Under the pieces are notes generated by a model that had not been told where the DNA came from, searched no databases, and was given only the letters and a program-made list of their open reading frames with translations. Positions 1 through 6,039 of a DNA stretch of 7,052 nucleotides are shown here, in pieces. How positions within the stretch are numbered: the stretch's first letter is position 1; the number at the start of each line of letters is the position of its first letter. Location: assembly GCA_024683115.1 (NCBI GenBank), contig JAIKYM010000112.1:1-7052 (forward strand), given 5' to 3'. A program made the position numbers and the translations under genes. The DNA is from Bacilli bacterium (GTDB lineage: Bacteria > Bacillota_I > Bacilli_A > RF39 > UBA660).

Positions 1-1
1 T

Positions 2-262
2 GAAAAAACTAATACTCATTTTAATCTAAGAGAATCTGAATATGGTACAGCCGTGTTTAATAAAACATGGTTCAACTATATTAATTTTTCTAATGAAATA
101 GATGAAAATAAAGTTTTATATTATTTAGTTTTAAATTTAGATAAAGAACCATCTGAAATCTTAGAAATACTAGATGGTAAAGAATTTGAAAATGACGGTT
201 TCTTAAATAAGAAGACTACATATAAAATGAGTGAATATGATGATAGAAAGAAGGGTGAGTAA
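2..262 (+). CDS. C-terminal end of a probable U32-family (TrhP1/YrrN-like) protein, 5' truncated by window edge
   Basis: The frame is open from base 2 to the TAA at 260-262, giving 86 visible residues with no stop, so the gene starts outside the window. The GTG at 53 is internal to this open frame and has no Shine-Dalgarno sequence before it, so I do not take it as a start. The visible part is acidic and ends with a segment GFLNKKTTYKM followed by a charged tail; from memory this resembles the end of the shorter U32 proteins that precede TrhP2/YrrO in Firmicutes. Its stop overlaps the next start codon by one base (TAATG), so the two are translationally coupled and in one operon, the arrangement of yrrN-yrrO in Bacillus subtilis. 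In that pair both proteins are needed for prephenate-dependent 5-hydroxyuridine formation at tRNA position 34. The U32 core with its cysteines is not visible, so identity rests mainly on position and the tail motif. Confidence 0.6.
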   Translation, partial: EKTNTHFNLRESEYGTAVFNKTWFNYINFSNEIDENKVLYYLVLNLDKEPSEILEILDGKEFENDGFLNKKTTYKMSEYDDRKKGE

Positions 263-1449
263 TGGCTTTAATTGAATTACTTGCACCTGCTGGATCAAAA
301 GAAAAAATGATGTTTGCCTTTTTATATGGTGCAGATGCTATTTATTTTGCTGGTGAAAGATATAGTTTAAGAGCGAATGCTATTAATTTCACTAGAGAGG
401 AAATGAAAGAAACAGTTGAATATGCTCATAGCATGGGTAAGAAATGTTATGTTACTGTTAATATTGTATTCCATAATGAAGATACTAAAGATATAGAAGA
501 ATACTTATTATTCTTAGATAGTATTAAAGTTGATGCTATATTAGCTTCTGATATATCTGTAATGGATTTATATAATAAATTAGGATTACATATGGAATTA
601 CATGTATCTACTCAAGCTTCTATTTTAAATAAAGAAGCAGCTTTATTCTATAAAGGACTTGGTGCTAAAAGATTAGTGTTAGCACGTGAGTCCAGTAGAG
701 AAGACATAAAACAAATTAAAGAAGCTACTGGATTAGATTTAGAATGCTTTGCACATGGAGCTATGTGTACATCTATAAGCGGTAGATGTGTAATGAGTAA
801 TTATGCAACTAATAGAGATTCTAATCGTGGGGGCTGTGTACAAATATGTAGATGGACTTTTGATTATACAAAAGATAATGAAAAACTAACTGATAAACCA
901 TTTAGTATGACGCCTAAAGATCTTAATATGATTTCTTATATTCAAGATATGATGAATATAGGTGTTAACTCATTTAAGATTGAAGGTAGAATGCGTTCTA
1001 TCTATTATGTATCTACAGTAATTCTTATTTATAGAAGAATAATAGATAGAATATTAAATAATACGTTAACTGACGAATATAAAGAATATGCTTTAAAGGT
1101 ATTAAATAGAGTAGCTAATAGAGAAAGTTCACCTCAATTCTATAATAAGATGCCTGGTTTTGAAGAACAATACTACTTAGGTAGAGATGAAGCATCAAAT
1201 CAAGATTTCTTAGCTTTAGTATTAGATTCTAAAGATGGATATATTAAAGTAGAAGAGAGAAATACTTTTAGAGTTGGTGATAAGGTAGAATTCTTCGGAC
1301 CATCTATTGATACATTTGAATATACCATTACTGAAATATATGATAAGGATATGAATAAGATAGATAAAGCTGTTCATCCTAAAGAAGAATTATATATAAA
1401 AATAGATAAAGAAATCCCTAAATATTCGATGATGAGGGTTAAAATCTAG
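262..1449 (+). CDS. trhP2: U32-family tRNA hydroxylation protein TrhP2 (YrrO-like; often annotated 'peptidase U32')
   Basis: A complete 395-residue protein. The N-terminus (ELLAPAGSKEKM, then GADAIYFAG) is the typical start of the U32 family. Residues 161-179 match the U32 signature (E-x-F-x2-G-A-x-C-x4-G-x-C-x-x-S) with C169 and C176; C192 and C196 follow in an RGGCVQICRW block. These four cysteines correspond to the iron-sulfur ligands of TrhP/UbiU-type proteins, so despite the name this is unlikely to be a protease. C162 is an extra, probably non-ligand cysteine. Residues about 305-395 form the U32 C-terminal beta domain (EERNTFRVGDKVEFFGP). In B. subtilis and E. coli such proteins, with prephenate, hydroxylate U34 of tRNAs to ho5U in the cytoplasm, widening codon reading. 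Length is slightly below the roughly 400-420 usual for the family. The ATG overlaps the upstream stop (TAATG), with a purine-rich AGAAGGG six bases before it. Downstream the usual udk is missing and greA follows after 82 bases. Confidence 0.88.
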   Translation: MALIELLAPAGSKEKMMFAFLYGADAIYFAGERYSLRANAINFTREEMKETVEYAHSMGKKCYVTVNIVFHNEDTKDIEEYLLFLDSIKVDAILASDISVMDLYNKLGLHMELHVSTQASILNKEAALFYKGLGAKRLVLARESSREDIKQIKEATGLDLECFAHGAMCTSISGRCVMSNYATNRDSNRGGCVQICRWTFDYTKDNEKLTDKPFSMTPKDLNMISYIQDMMNIGVNSFKIEGRMRSIYYVSTVILIYRRIIDRILNNTLTDEYKEYALKVLNRVANRESSPQFYNKMPGFEEQYYLGRDEASNQDFLALVLDSKDGYIKVEERNTFRVGDKVEFFGPSIDTFEYTITEIYDKDMNKIDKAVHPKEELYIKIDKEIPKYSMMRVKI

Positions 1450-1467
1450 GGGTATAACAAAAAATTA

Positions 1468-1496
1468 TTGACACCCATAAAAAAATGTTATATCAT
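1468..1496 (+). promoter_or_regulatory. Sigma-A-type promoter of greA
   Basis: A perfect -35 box TTGACA (1468-1473) is separated by 17 bases from TATCAT (1491-1496), a -10 box with one mismatch to consensus. Transcription would start near 1503, leaving a leader of about 30 bases before the greA ATG at 1532. A TATAACA (1453-1459) / TGTTATA (1486-1492) inverted repeat surrounds the -35 box and touches the -10 box. No T-tailed hairpin ends the preceding tRNA-modification operon, so some read-through into greA is possible. Confidence 0.75.
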
Positions 1497-1531
1497 TTAA
1501 ATCGTAGTTTTAAGAAAAAGGACTGATTACA

Positions 1532-1996
1532 ATGCAAAAGAAGATAATTGAATTAACTGAAGAAGGATTAAATCAAATTAAAACTGAATTAGATAAATTA
1601 AGAAATGAAGATAGACCAAGAATTATTCAAGCATTAAAAGATGCAAGAGCTCAAGGTGACTTATCTGAAAATGCCGACTATGATGCAGCTAGAGCTGAAC
1701 AAGCTTCTGTAGAAGGAAGAATTCAAGAACTTGAATATATGGTAGACAATCATAAGATTGTTGAGATTTCTAAAGACGAAGTTGGTTTAGGATCTATAGT
1801 TGATATTATGTATGTTGATGATGATGAAACTGAAACATATAAAATCGTTGGACCCACTGAAGTTGACATTAATGATAATAAGATTTCTAATGCTTCTCCT
1901 ATTGGTAAAGCTATATGCGGACACAAGAAGGGTGAAACATGTGAAGTTGAGTCTCCGAACGGAACTTATAAAGTAAAGATAGTAAGTATTAAGTAA
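1532..1996 (+). CDS. greA: Transcription elongation/cleavage factor GreA
   Basis: A complete 154-residue protein, the usual GreA length (about 155-160). It rescues backtracked RNA polymerase by inserting its coiled coil into the secondary channel and stimulating cleavage of the extruded RNA 3' end. Residues 1-75 form the antiparallel coiled coil, with the tip motif GDLSENADYDAA at 42-53; D43 and E46 correspond to the catalytic acidic pair D41/E44 of E. coli GreA. Residues about 80-154 are the globular FKBP-like domain, with the family motif ISNASPIGKAICGHKKGE at 118-135. The start is supported by AAAGGA (1517-1522) nine bases before the ATG. It has its own promoter and its last four codons lie inside the terminator stem. 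Its position just upstream of rpoB-rpoC puts the factor beside its target enzyme; elsewhere in Firmicutes it usually follows udk in the yrr cluster. Confidence 0.96.
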   Translation: MQKKIIELTEEGLNQIKTELDKLRNEDRPRIIQALKDARAQGDLSENADYDAARAEQASVEGRIQELEYMVDNHKIVEISKDEVGLGSIVDIMYVDDDETETYKIVGPTEVDINDNKISNASPIGKAICGHKKGETCEVESPNGTYKVKIVSIK

Positions 1997-2009
1997 TACT
2001 TACTTTTTT
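1981..2009 (+). terminator. Intrinsic terminator of greA, overlapping its last codons
   Basis: A perfect 10-bp stem, AGTAAGTATT (1981-1990) with AATACTTACT (1995-2004), closes a four-base AAGT loop and runs into a T tract (2004-2009). The stem is AT-rich (two G-C pairs), so it may be leaky. The left arm and loop encode the final V-S-I-K-stop of GreA, which means the terminator is built into the coding end. Confidence 0.72.
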
Positions 2010-2062
2010 ATTGTAAAGATATAAAAAAAGATTGTTAGATTATACTAATTAATTTTTGTTTA

Positions 2063-2076
2063 TGATAAAATATAAT
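2063..2076 (+). promoter_or_regulatory. Probable extended -10 promoter before the small membrane ORF
   Basis: TG (2063-2064), one base, then TAAAAT (2066-2071) fits an extended -10 element; a second, overlapping TATAAT lies at 2071-2076. I see no good -35 box at 16-18 bases upstream. Starts would fall near 2078-2083, only about 4-9 bases before the ATG at 2087. In such AT-rich sequence a chance match is possible. Confidence 0.45.
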
Positions 2077-2086
2077 TGTGATTTTT

Positions 2087-2227
2087 ATGGTAAATATTAA
2101 TGAAGATAAAAGGATAACCTTCTTAATGGTTGGCTTACTACTTATTCTTACAGTATTTATGTTTATTACATTCTCAACAGTAGGTACCCATTTAGAAAAT
2201 AATAATGATATAGTAAGTATTAAATAA
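2087..2227 (+). CDS. Unrecognised small single-helix membrane peptide (46 codons)
   Basis: I do not recognise this protein. The reading frame begins at ATG 2087 and ends at TAA 2225-2227. It has a short charged N-terminus (NINEDKR, residues 3-9), a hydrophobic run of about 20 residues from position 11 to 30 (FLMVGLLLILTVFMFITF at 12-29), and a polar tail ending IVSIK. One membrane helix with the KR on the cytoplasmic side fits; there is no signal-peptidase or lipobox motif. The ATG at 2087 lacks a Shine-Dalgarno sequence and would be almost leaderless. An in-frame ATG at 2126 has AAAGGA (2109-2114) 11 bases before it and would give 33 residues beginning MVGLLLIL. The last codons are a copy of the greA end, including the terminator. 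A real small gene is supported by the helix, the promoter-like box upstream and the terminator downstream; a chance ORF in AT-rich sequence remains possible, since such DNA readily encodes hydrophobic runs. Confidence 0.45.
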   Translation: MVNINEDKRITFLMVGLLLILTVFMFITFSTVGTHLENNNDIVSIK

Positions 2228-2239
2228 TACTTACTTTTT
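2212..2239 (+). terminator. Second terminator, copy of the greA terminator
   Basis: AGTAAGTATT (2212-2221) pairs perfectly with AATACTTACT (2226-2235) across an AAAT loop, followed by a T tract (2235-2239). It ends the small membrane ORF exactly as the first copy ends greA. It would also be a second barrier to greA transcripts entering rpoB. The stem is weak (two G-C pairs) and the T tract is one base shorter than in the first copy. Confidence 0.68.
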
Positions 2240-2244
2240 GTACT

Positions 2245-2261
2245 TTTATGGTAAAATATAA
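2245..2261 (+). promoter_or_regulatory. Possible upstream promoter of rpoB (extended -10)
   Basis: The 17 bases here match 2059-2075, before the small ORF, at 16 positions. They contain TG-n-TAAAAT (2249-2257), an extended -10 element, six bases after the T tract of the second terminator. No convincing -35 box is present. A start near 2264 would give rpoB a leader of about 135 bases that includes the dyad at 2306-2326 and the hairpin at 2342-2370. A perfect TATAAT at 2267-2272 also lacks a partner. Confidence 0.4.
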
Positions 2262-2300
2262 AGAATTATAATTATATTTGTATTTATTGAGTAAAATCAG

Positions 2301-2329
2301 TTGACTTATCAAATATTCTTTGATAAACT
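2301..2329 (+). promoter_or_regulatory. Main candidate promoter of rpoB-rpoC
   Basis: TTGACT (2301-2306, five of six consensus bases) is followed after 17 bases by TAAACT (2324-2329, four of six). Transcription would start near 2336, giving a leader of about 65 bases. It is the best-spaced sigma-A-type promoter between the second terminator and rpoB. Its spacer is occupied by a perfect 8-bp dyad. Confidence 0.62.
2306..2326 (+). promoter_or_regulatory. Perfect dyad within the rpoB promoter spacer (operator-like)
   Basis: TTATCAAA (2306-2313) and TTTGATAA (2319-2326) are exact reverse complements separated by five bases. The dyad starts on the last base of the -35 box and ends inside the -10 box, where a bound dimer would block polymerase. 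If transcribed from an upstream promoter it could also fold as a hairpin, without a T tract. I cannot match it to a known operator. Confidence 0.4.
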
Positions 2330-2341
2330 TTTAAATTGGTG

Positions 2342-2370
2342 GCAAATACTTTTTTTGTGTGGGTATTTGT
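2342..2370 (+). promoter_or_regulatory. Hairpin in the rpoB leader
   Basis: CAAATAC (2343-2349) pairs with GTATTTG (2363-2369), extended by one G-U pair (2342/2370), with a 13-base loop containing seven T residues. It starts a few bases after the predicted transcription start and ends 19 bases before the rpoB Shine-Dalgarno sequence. It is not followed by a T tract, so it is not a standard terminator; it could stabilise the mRNA 5' end, be a protein site, or be fortuitous. It does not look like the L10/L12 leader known upstream of rplJ. Confidence 0.42.
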
Positions 2371-2389
2371 ACGAAAAATCTATAGTATT

Positions 2390-2396
2390 GGGGTGA
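2390..2396 (+). promoter_or_regulatory. Ribosome binding site of rpoB
   Basis: GGGGTGA lies four bases before the ATG at 2401. Its GGTGA pairs with the part of the 16S 3' end that is complementary to AGGAGGTGA, which makes the short apparent gap acceptable. It fixes the rpoB start, and the protein N-terminus agrees. Confidence 0.75.
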
Positions 2397-2400
2397 AATA

Positions 2401-5400
2401 ATGTCTTACAAGGTGCACAAATTCGGAGACATAAGAGAGAGAAGAGATTTCTCTAAAACAGCTAACAGTTATGAGTTAACAGACTTGTTAGAGATTCAAA
2501 AAAAATCATACCAAGAGTTTTTAACTGAAGGTATTGATGAAGTATTTAAGGACATTTTTCCTGTAGAATCATTTACAGGTAAAGTTTCTTTAACTTTTGA
2601 TTCATTTTCATTCGATGAACCAAGATACTCAGTAAAAGAATCTAAGGAACGTATGGTAACATATGCAGCTCCTTTAAAAGTTCAAGCTAGAGTATTCATT
2701 AATGAAACTGGTGAAGTTAAGGAACAAGAAATTTTCTTAGGCGATATGCCTATGATGACTGATTCTGGTACATTCATCGTTAATGGTGTTGAACGTGTAA
2801 TCGTTTCACAATTAGTTAGATCACCATCTATTTACTTCACAAGAGAAATAGATAAGAATGGTCGTAACGTTGTATTTGGTCAAGCAATACCTACAAGAGG
2901 ATGTTGGTTAGAGTTTGAACTTGATGCTAAAGACGTAATATATGTAAGAATTGATAGAACTAGAAAAGTTACAATGACTACATTATTAAGAGCATTAGGT
3001 TTATCATCTGATGAAGAAATTCTTGAATTATTTGGTGAAGATAATCAATATATCAAGAACACATTAGAAAAAGACTCAACTAAAAATACTGATGAAGCAT
3101 TAATTGAAATATATGAAAAGTTAAGACCAGGAGAACCTGCTACACTTGATTCTGCTAAGAACCAAATGATTACTAAGTTCTTTGATAAGTTCAAATATGA
3201 CTTAGCTAAAGTTGGTAGATATAAATTTAACTTAAAACTTAATGTATTAGATAGAGCTTTAGGAATGACTCTTGCTGAAGATATTAAAGATGGAAAGAAT
3301 GTAATAGCTGCAAAAGGTACAGTTATTGATAAAACGTTACTTGAAGAAATCAGACCATTATTTAATAATGGATACAATATAAAAGAAGTAAGAATTAATG
3401 AAGACCTAGATCAATATAATAAGGTTCAAACAATTAAATTCGTTGATCCTAAGAATGAAAATAATGTTATTACTGCAATTGGTAATGATCCAACTATTGA
3501 TTCTAAGAGATTAACTATTTCTGACGTATATGCGACTTGCTCATACTATTTAAATCTATTATCAGGATTTGGTAATTATGATGAAATTGACCAATTGGGT
3601 AATAGACGTGTAAGACAAGTTGGAGAATTAATCCAAAACCAATTCAAGATTGGTATTACTCGTATGGAAAGAGTTATTAGAGAAAGAATGACTACTCAAG
3701 AAATTGATAGCATTACTCCTAAAACTTTAATAAATATTAGACCTGTTACAGCTGCAATGAAAGAGTTCTTTGGTTCATCTCAATTATCAAAATTCATGGA
3801 ACAAATTAACCCAATCGCTGAATTAACAGATAAGAGACGTTTAAGTTCTTTAGGACCTGGTGGTTTATCTAGAGATAGAGCTGGTATCGATGTACGTGAC
3901 GTTAACGAAACTCACTACGGTAGAATTTGCCCTATTGAAACTCCTGAAGGACCAAACATTGGTTTAATTACTTCATTATCATCATATGCAAAAGTTAATG
4001 AATATGGTTTTGTTACATCTCCATACAGAAAAGTTGTAGATAAACATGTAACTGATGAAGTAGTATATTTAACTGCTGATGATGAAAGAGATTATTACTT
4101 AGGCCAAGCAACAGTTAAAGTTGATAAAGATAATAATATTATTGAAGATGAATTAGTATGTAGACATAATGGTGATACAGTTATCGTTAAAGCTGATAAA
4201 GTTAATTTTATTGATGTATCTCCATCACAAATTGTTTCAATTACATCTTCATTAATTCCATTCCTAGATCACGATGATGCAACACGTGCATTAATGGGAT
4301 GTAACATGCAAAGACAAGCAGTTCCATTATTAAGAACTGAAGCACCTTTCATCGGTACTGGTGTTGAATATGTTGCTGCAAGAGATTCTGGTTCTACAAT
4401 TATTTGTAAAGAAGATGGTGTAGTTGAATATGCTGACTCTAAGAAAATAATTGTTAAGACTAAGAAGGATAAAGATGTTTATTATTTAGCTAACTTCGAA
4501 AGAAGTAATGCTGAATCATGCATTAATCATTCACCAATTGTTAGTGAAGGTGATTCTGTTTATAAAGGACAAGTAATCGCTGATGGACCTTCAACAAATG
4601 CTGGAGAATTAGCACTTGGTAAAAATATGATTATCGCATTCATGACAGCAAACGGATATAACTATGAGGATGCTGTTGTATTAAATGAAAGATTAGTTAA
4701 GGATGATGTATTTACATCATTACATATAGCTCACTACGATATAGATTGCCGTGATACAAAACTTGGACCTGAAGAAATTACTAGAGATATTCCTAATGTT
4801 TCTGAAGAAGCAAGAAAGAACTTAGATTCAGATGGTATTGTAAGAATTGGTACTGAAGTTAAAGATGGAGATATCTTAGTTGGTAAGGTTACTCCAAAAG
4901 GTGTACAAGAATTAACTTCAGAAGAAAAATTATTACATGCAATCTTTGGTGAAAAGACTAGAGAAGTTAGAGATACATCACTTCGTGTTCAACATGGAGC
5001 TGGTGGTATCGTTCATGATATTCAAGTATATACTAAAGAAAATAGCGATGAATTACCTGCTGGTGTTTCAAAAACTATCAGAGTATATATTATCCAAAAA
5101 CGTAAGATTCAAATCGGTGATAAGATGTCTGGACGTCATGGTAATAAAGGTGTTATTTCATTAATATTACCTGAAGAAGATATGCCTTATTTACCAGATG
5201 GTACTCCTGTTGATATTATCTTAAATCCACAAGGTGTTCCTTCACGTATGAATATTGGACAAGTACTTGAATTACACTTAGGTATGGCTGCTAAGAAACT
5301 TGGCGTTCATGTAGCTACTCCTGTATTCGATGGTGCTTCTGTTCAAGAAGTATATGAAATGATGGATGAAGCCGGAATGGATAAAGATGGTAAGACTTGG

Positions 5401-6036
5401 TTATATGATGGTAAAACTGGTGAAGCATTCGAAAACAGAGTTTCTGTTGGTGTAATGTACATGATCAAATTACATCATATGGTTGATGATAAGATTCATG
5501 CTCGTTCAACTGGTCCTTACTCATTAGTAACTCAACAACCATTAGGTGGTAAAGCACAATTCGGTGGACAAAGATTTGGTGAGATGGAAGTTTGGGCATT
5601 ATATGCTTATGGTGCTGCTCACATCTTACAAGAAATGATGACTGTTAAGTCAGACGATGTAATCGGACGTGTTAAAGTTTATGAAGCATTAGTTAAGGGT
5701 GAAAATATTAATTCTGTGGGAATCCCTGAAGCATTCAGAGTATTATTAAAAGAATTCCAATCATTAGGATTAAATATTGAAGCTATTGATAATAATGATA
5801 ATATAAGAGACTTAAGAGAATTAGAATCATCTTCTGAAGAAGATGGTGACGATATATCTATTGATGAAATAGATGCTAATACAGGTGAAATTAAATCTCA
5901 AATGCCTGAACATGTTCTTGAAGAACCAGAAATGGATGAAGAAGACGAGTTCGAAGATGAAGATGACGATTTCGATGAAGAACCTGATTTTGATGAATTA
6001 GCTGCAATAGATGCAGGATTTGAAGGGGAGGAATAA
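2401..6036 (+). CDS. rpoB: DNA-directed RNA polymerase subunit beta (RpoB), with altered rifampicin pocket
   Basis: A complete 1211-residue beta subunit, close in size to the Bacillus protein (about 1190) and lacking the large insertions of E. coli RpoB. With RpoC it forms the catalytic centre of cytoplasmic RNA polymerase. Visible in order: N-terminal protrusion and lobe (about 1-440); the fork and rifampicin region (458-523, with [11 protein letters not shown] at 485-495 and [13 protein letters not shown] at 510-522); NGYNYEDAV (751-759), with E756-D757 matching E. coli E813-D814; the flap (about 800-895); the active-site strand [15 protein letters not shown] (906-920), with K908 and K916 matching E. 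coli K1065 and K1073; and the C-terminal block [19 protein letters not shown] (1049-1067) that binds RpoC. Residues 1143-1211 are an acidic tail (34 of 69 are D or E). The rifampicin pocket departs from the sensitive consensus at several contacts. rpoC follows after three bases. The upstream neighbour is the greA interval rather than rplL. Confidence 0.99.
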   Translation: MSYKVHKFGDIRERRDFSKTANSYELTDLLEIQKKSYQEFLTEGIDEVFKDIFPVESFTGKVSLTFDSFSFDEPRYSVKESKERMVTYAAPLKVQARVFINETGEVKEQEIFLGDMPMMTDSGTFIVNGVERVIVSQLVRSPSIYFTREIDKNGRNVVFGQAIPTRGCWLEFELDAKDVIYVRIDRTRKVTMTTLLRALGLSSDEEILELFGEDNQYIKNTLEKDSTKNTDEALIEIYEKLRPGEPATLDSAKNQMITKFFDKFKYDLAKVGRYKFNLKLNVLDRALGMTLAEDIKDGKNVIAAKGTVIDKTLLEEIRPLFNNGYNIKEVRINEDLDQYNKVQTIKFVDPKNENNVITAIGNDPTIDSKRLTISDVYATCSYYLNLLSGFGNYDEIDQLGNRRVRQVGELIQNQFKIGITRMERVIRERMTTQEIDSITPKTLINIRPVTAAMKEFFGSSQLSKFMEQINPIAELTDKRRLSSLGPGGLSRDRAGIDVRDVNETHYGRICPIETPEGPNIGLITSLSSYAKVNEYGFVTSPYRKVVDKHVTDEVVYLTADDERDYYLGQATVKVDKDNNIIEDELVCRHNGDTVIVKADKVNFIDVSPSQIVSITSSLIPFLDHDDATRALMGCNMQRQAVPLLRTEAPFIGTGVEYVAARDSGSTIICKEDGVVEYADSKKIIVKTKKDKDVYYLANFERSNAESCINHSPIVSEGDSVYKGQVIADGPSTNAGELALGKNMIIAFMTANGYNYEDAVVLNERLVKDDVFTSLHIAHYDIDCRDTKLGPEEITRDIPNVSEEARKNLDSDGIVRIGTEVKDGDILVGKVTPKGVQELTSEEKLLHAIFGEKTREVRDTSLRVQHGAGGIVHDIQVYTKENSDELPAGVSKTIRVYIIQKRKIQIGDKMSGRHGNKGVISLILPEEDMPYLPDGTPVDIILNPQGVPSRMNIGQVLELHLGMAAKKLGVHVATPVFDGASVQEVYEMMDEAGMDKDGKTWLYDGKTGEAFENRVSVGVMYMIKLHHMVDDKIHARSTGPYSLVTQQPLGGKAQFGGQRFGEMEVWALYAYGAAHILQEMMTVKSDDVIGRVKVYEALVKGENINSVGIPEAFRVLLKEFQSLGLNIEAIDNNDNIRDLRELESSSEEDGDDISIDEIDANTGEIKSQMPEHVLEEPEMDEEDEFEDEDDDFDEEPDFDELAAIDAGFEGEE
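3781..3852 (+). other. Rifampicin-resistance-determining region with natural substitutions
   Basis: These codons encode residues 461-484, which align without gaps to E. coli RpoB 510-533. Against E. coli, the differences are K464 (Q513), E467 (D516), I469 (N518), I472 (L521), A473 (S522), L475 (I524), D477 (H526), L481 (I530) and S483 (A532). R480 (R529), S482 (S531) and L484 (L533) are kept. Q513K and H526D are classic resistance substitutions, so low rifamycin affinity is expected. The surrounding frame is intact and conserved, which argues against sequence error. Confidence 0.85.
6025..6031 (+). promoter_or_regulatory. Ribosome binding site of rpoC inside the rpoB end
   Basis: GGGGAGG overlaps the last codons of rpoB (encoding G-E-E), with eight bases between it and the rpoC ATG at 6040. 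This is the strongest Shine-Dalgarno match in the window. With the three-base gap between the genes it supports re-initiation and balanced output of the two subunits. Confidence 0.85.
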
Positions 6037-6039
6037 TCT

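Larger units (their letters stand above)
1979..2239 (+). repeat. 30-base direct repeat (greA end plus terminator) at 1979-2008 and 2210-2239
   Basis: The bases 1979-2008 recur at 2210-2239 with a single difference, in the hairpin loop (AAGT against AAAT). The copies are exactly 231 bases (77 codons) apart. Each copy carries the codons for I-V-S-I-K-stop in the frame that ends there, plus the terminator hairpin and T tract. The segment between holds a small membrane ORF. Recombination between the copies would remove one repeat unit and leave greA with an intact end directly before the rpoB promoters. Hairpin symmetry alone does not explain the shared flanking bases and shared register. Confidence 0.8.

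Noticed and set aside
53..262. A separate 69-residue gene starting at GTG 53
   Set aside because: The frame is open back to the window edge with no stop, and no Shine-Dalgarno sequence precedes the GTG; it is the end of a longer upstream gene.
262..1449. Protease function for the U32 protein
   Set aside because: The family name is historical. The four conserved cysteines and operon context fit an iron-sulfur tRNA hydroxylation protein, and no protease catalytic set is visible.
1450..1500. Intrinsic terminator of the TrhP operon before greA
   Set aside because: The TATAACA/TGTTATA arms are separated by 26 bases and are not followed by a T tract, so a terminator is not supported.
1997..2400. 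Mobile element, CRISPR or RNA gene in the greA-rpoB interval
   Set aside because: There are no terminal inverted repeats with a transposase, no repeat-spacer series (only two copies of one 30-base element), and nothing resembling tRNA or another known structured RNA.
3045..3377. Minus-strand open frame of 110 codons inside rpoB
   Set aside because: It lies opposite strongly conserved rpoB coding sequence, has no promoter or ribosome binding site, and its product is an AT-driven hydrophobic composition with no family resemblance.
4937..5164. Plus-strand 75-codon frame in a different phase within rpoB
   Set aside because: It overlaps the conserved flap and active-site region of RpoB and shows no independent start signal; it is a frame shadow.
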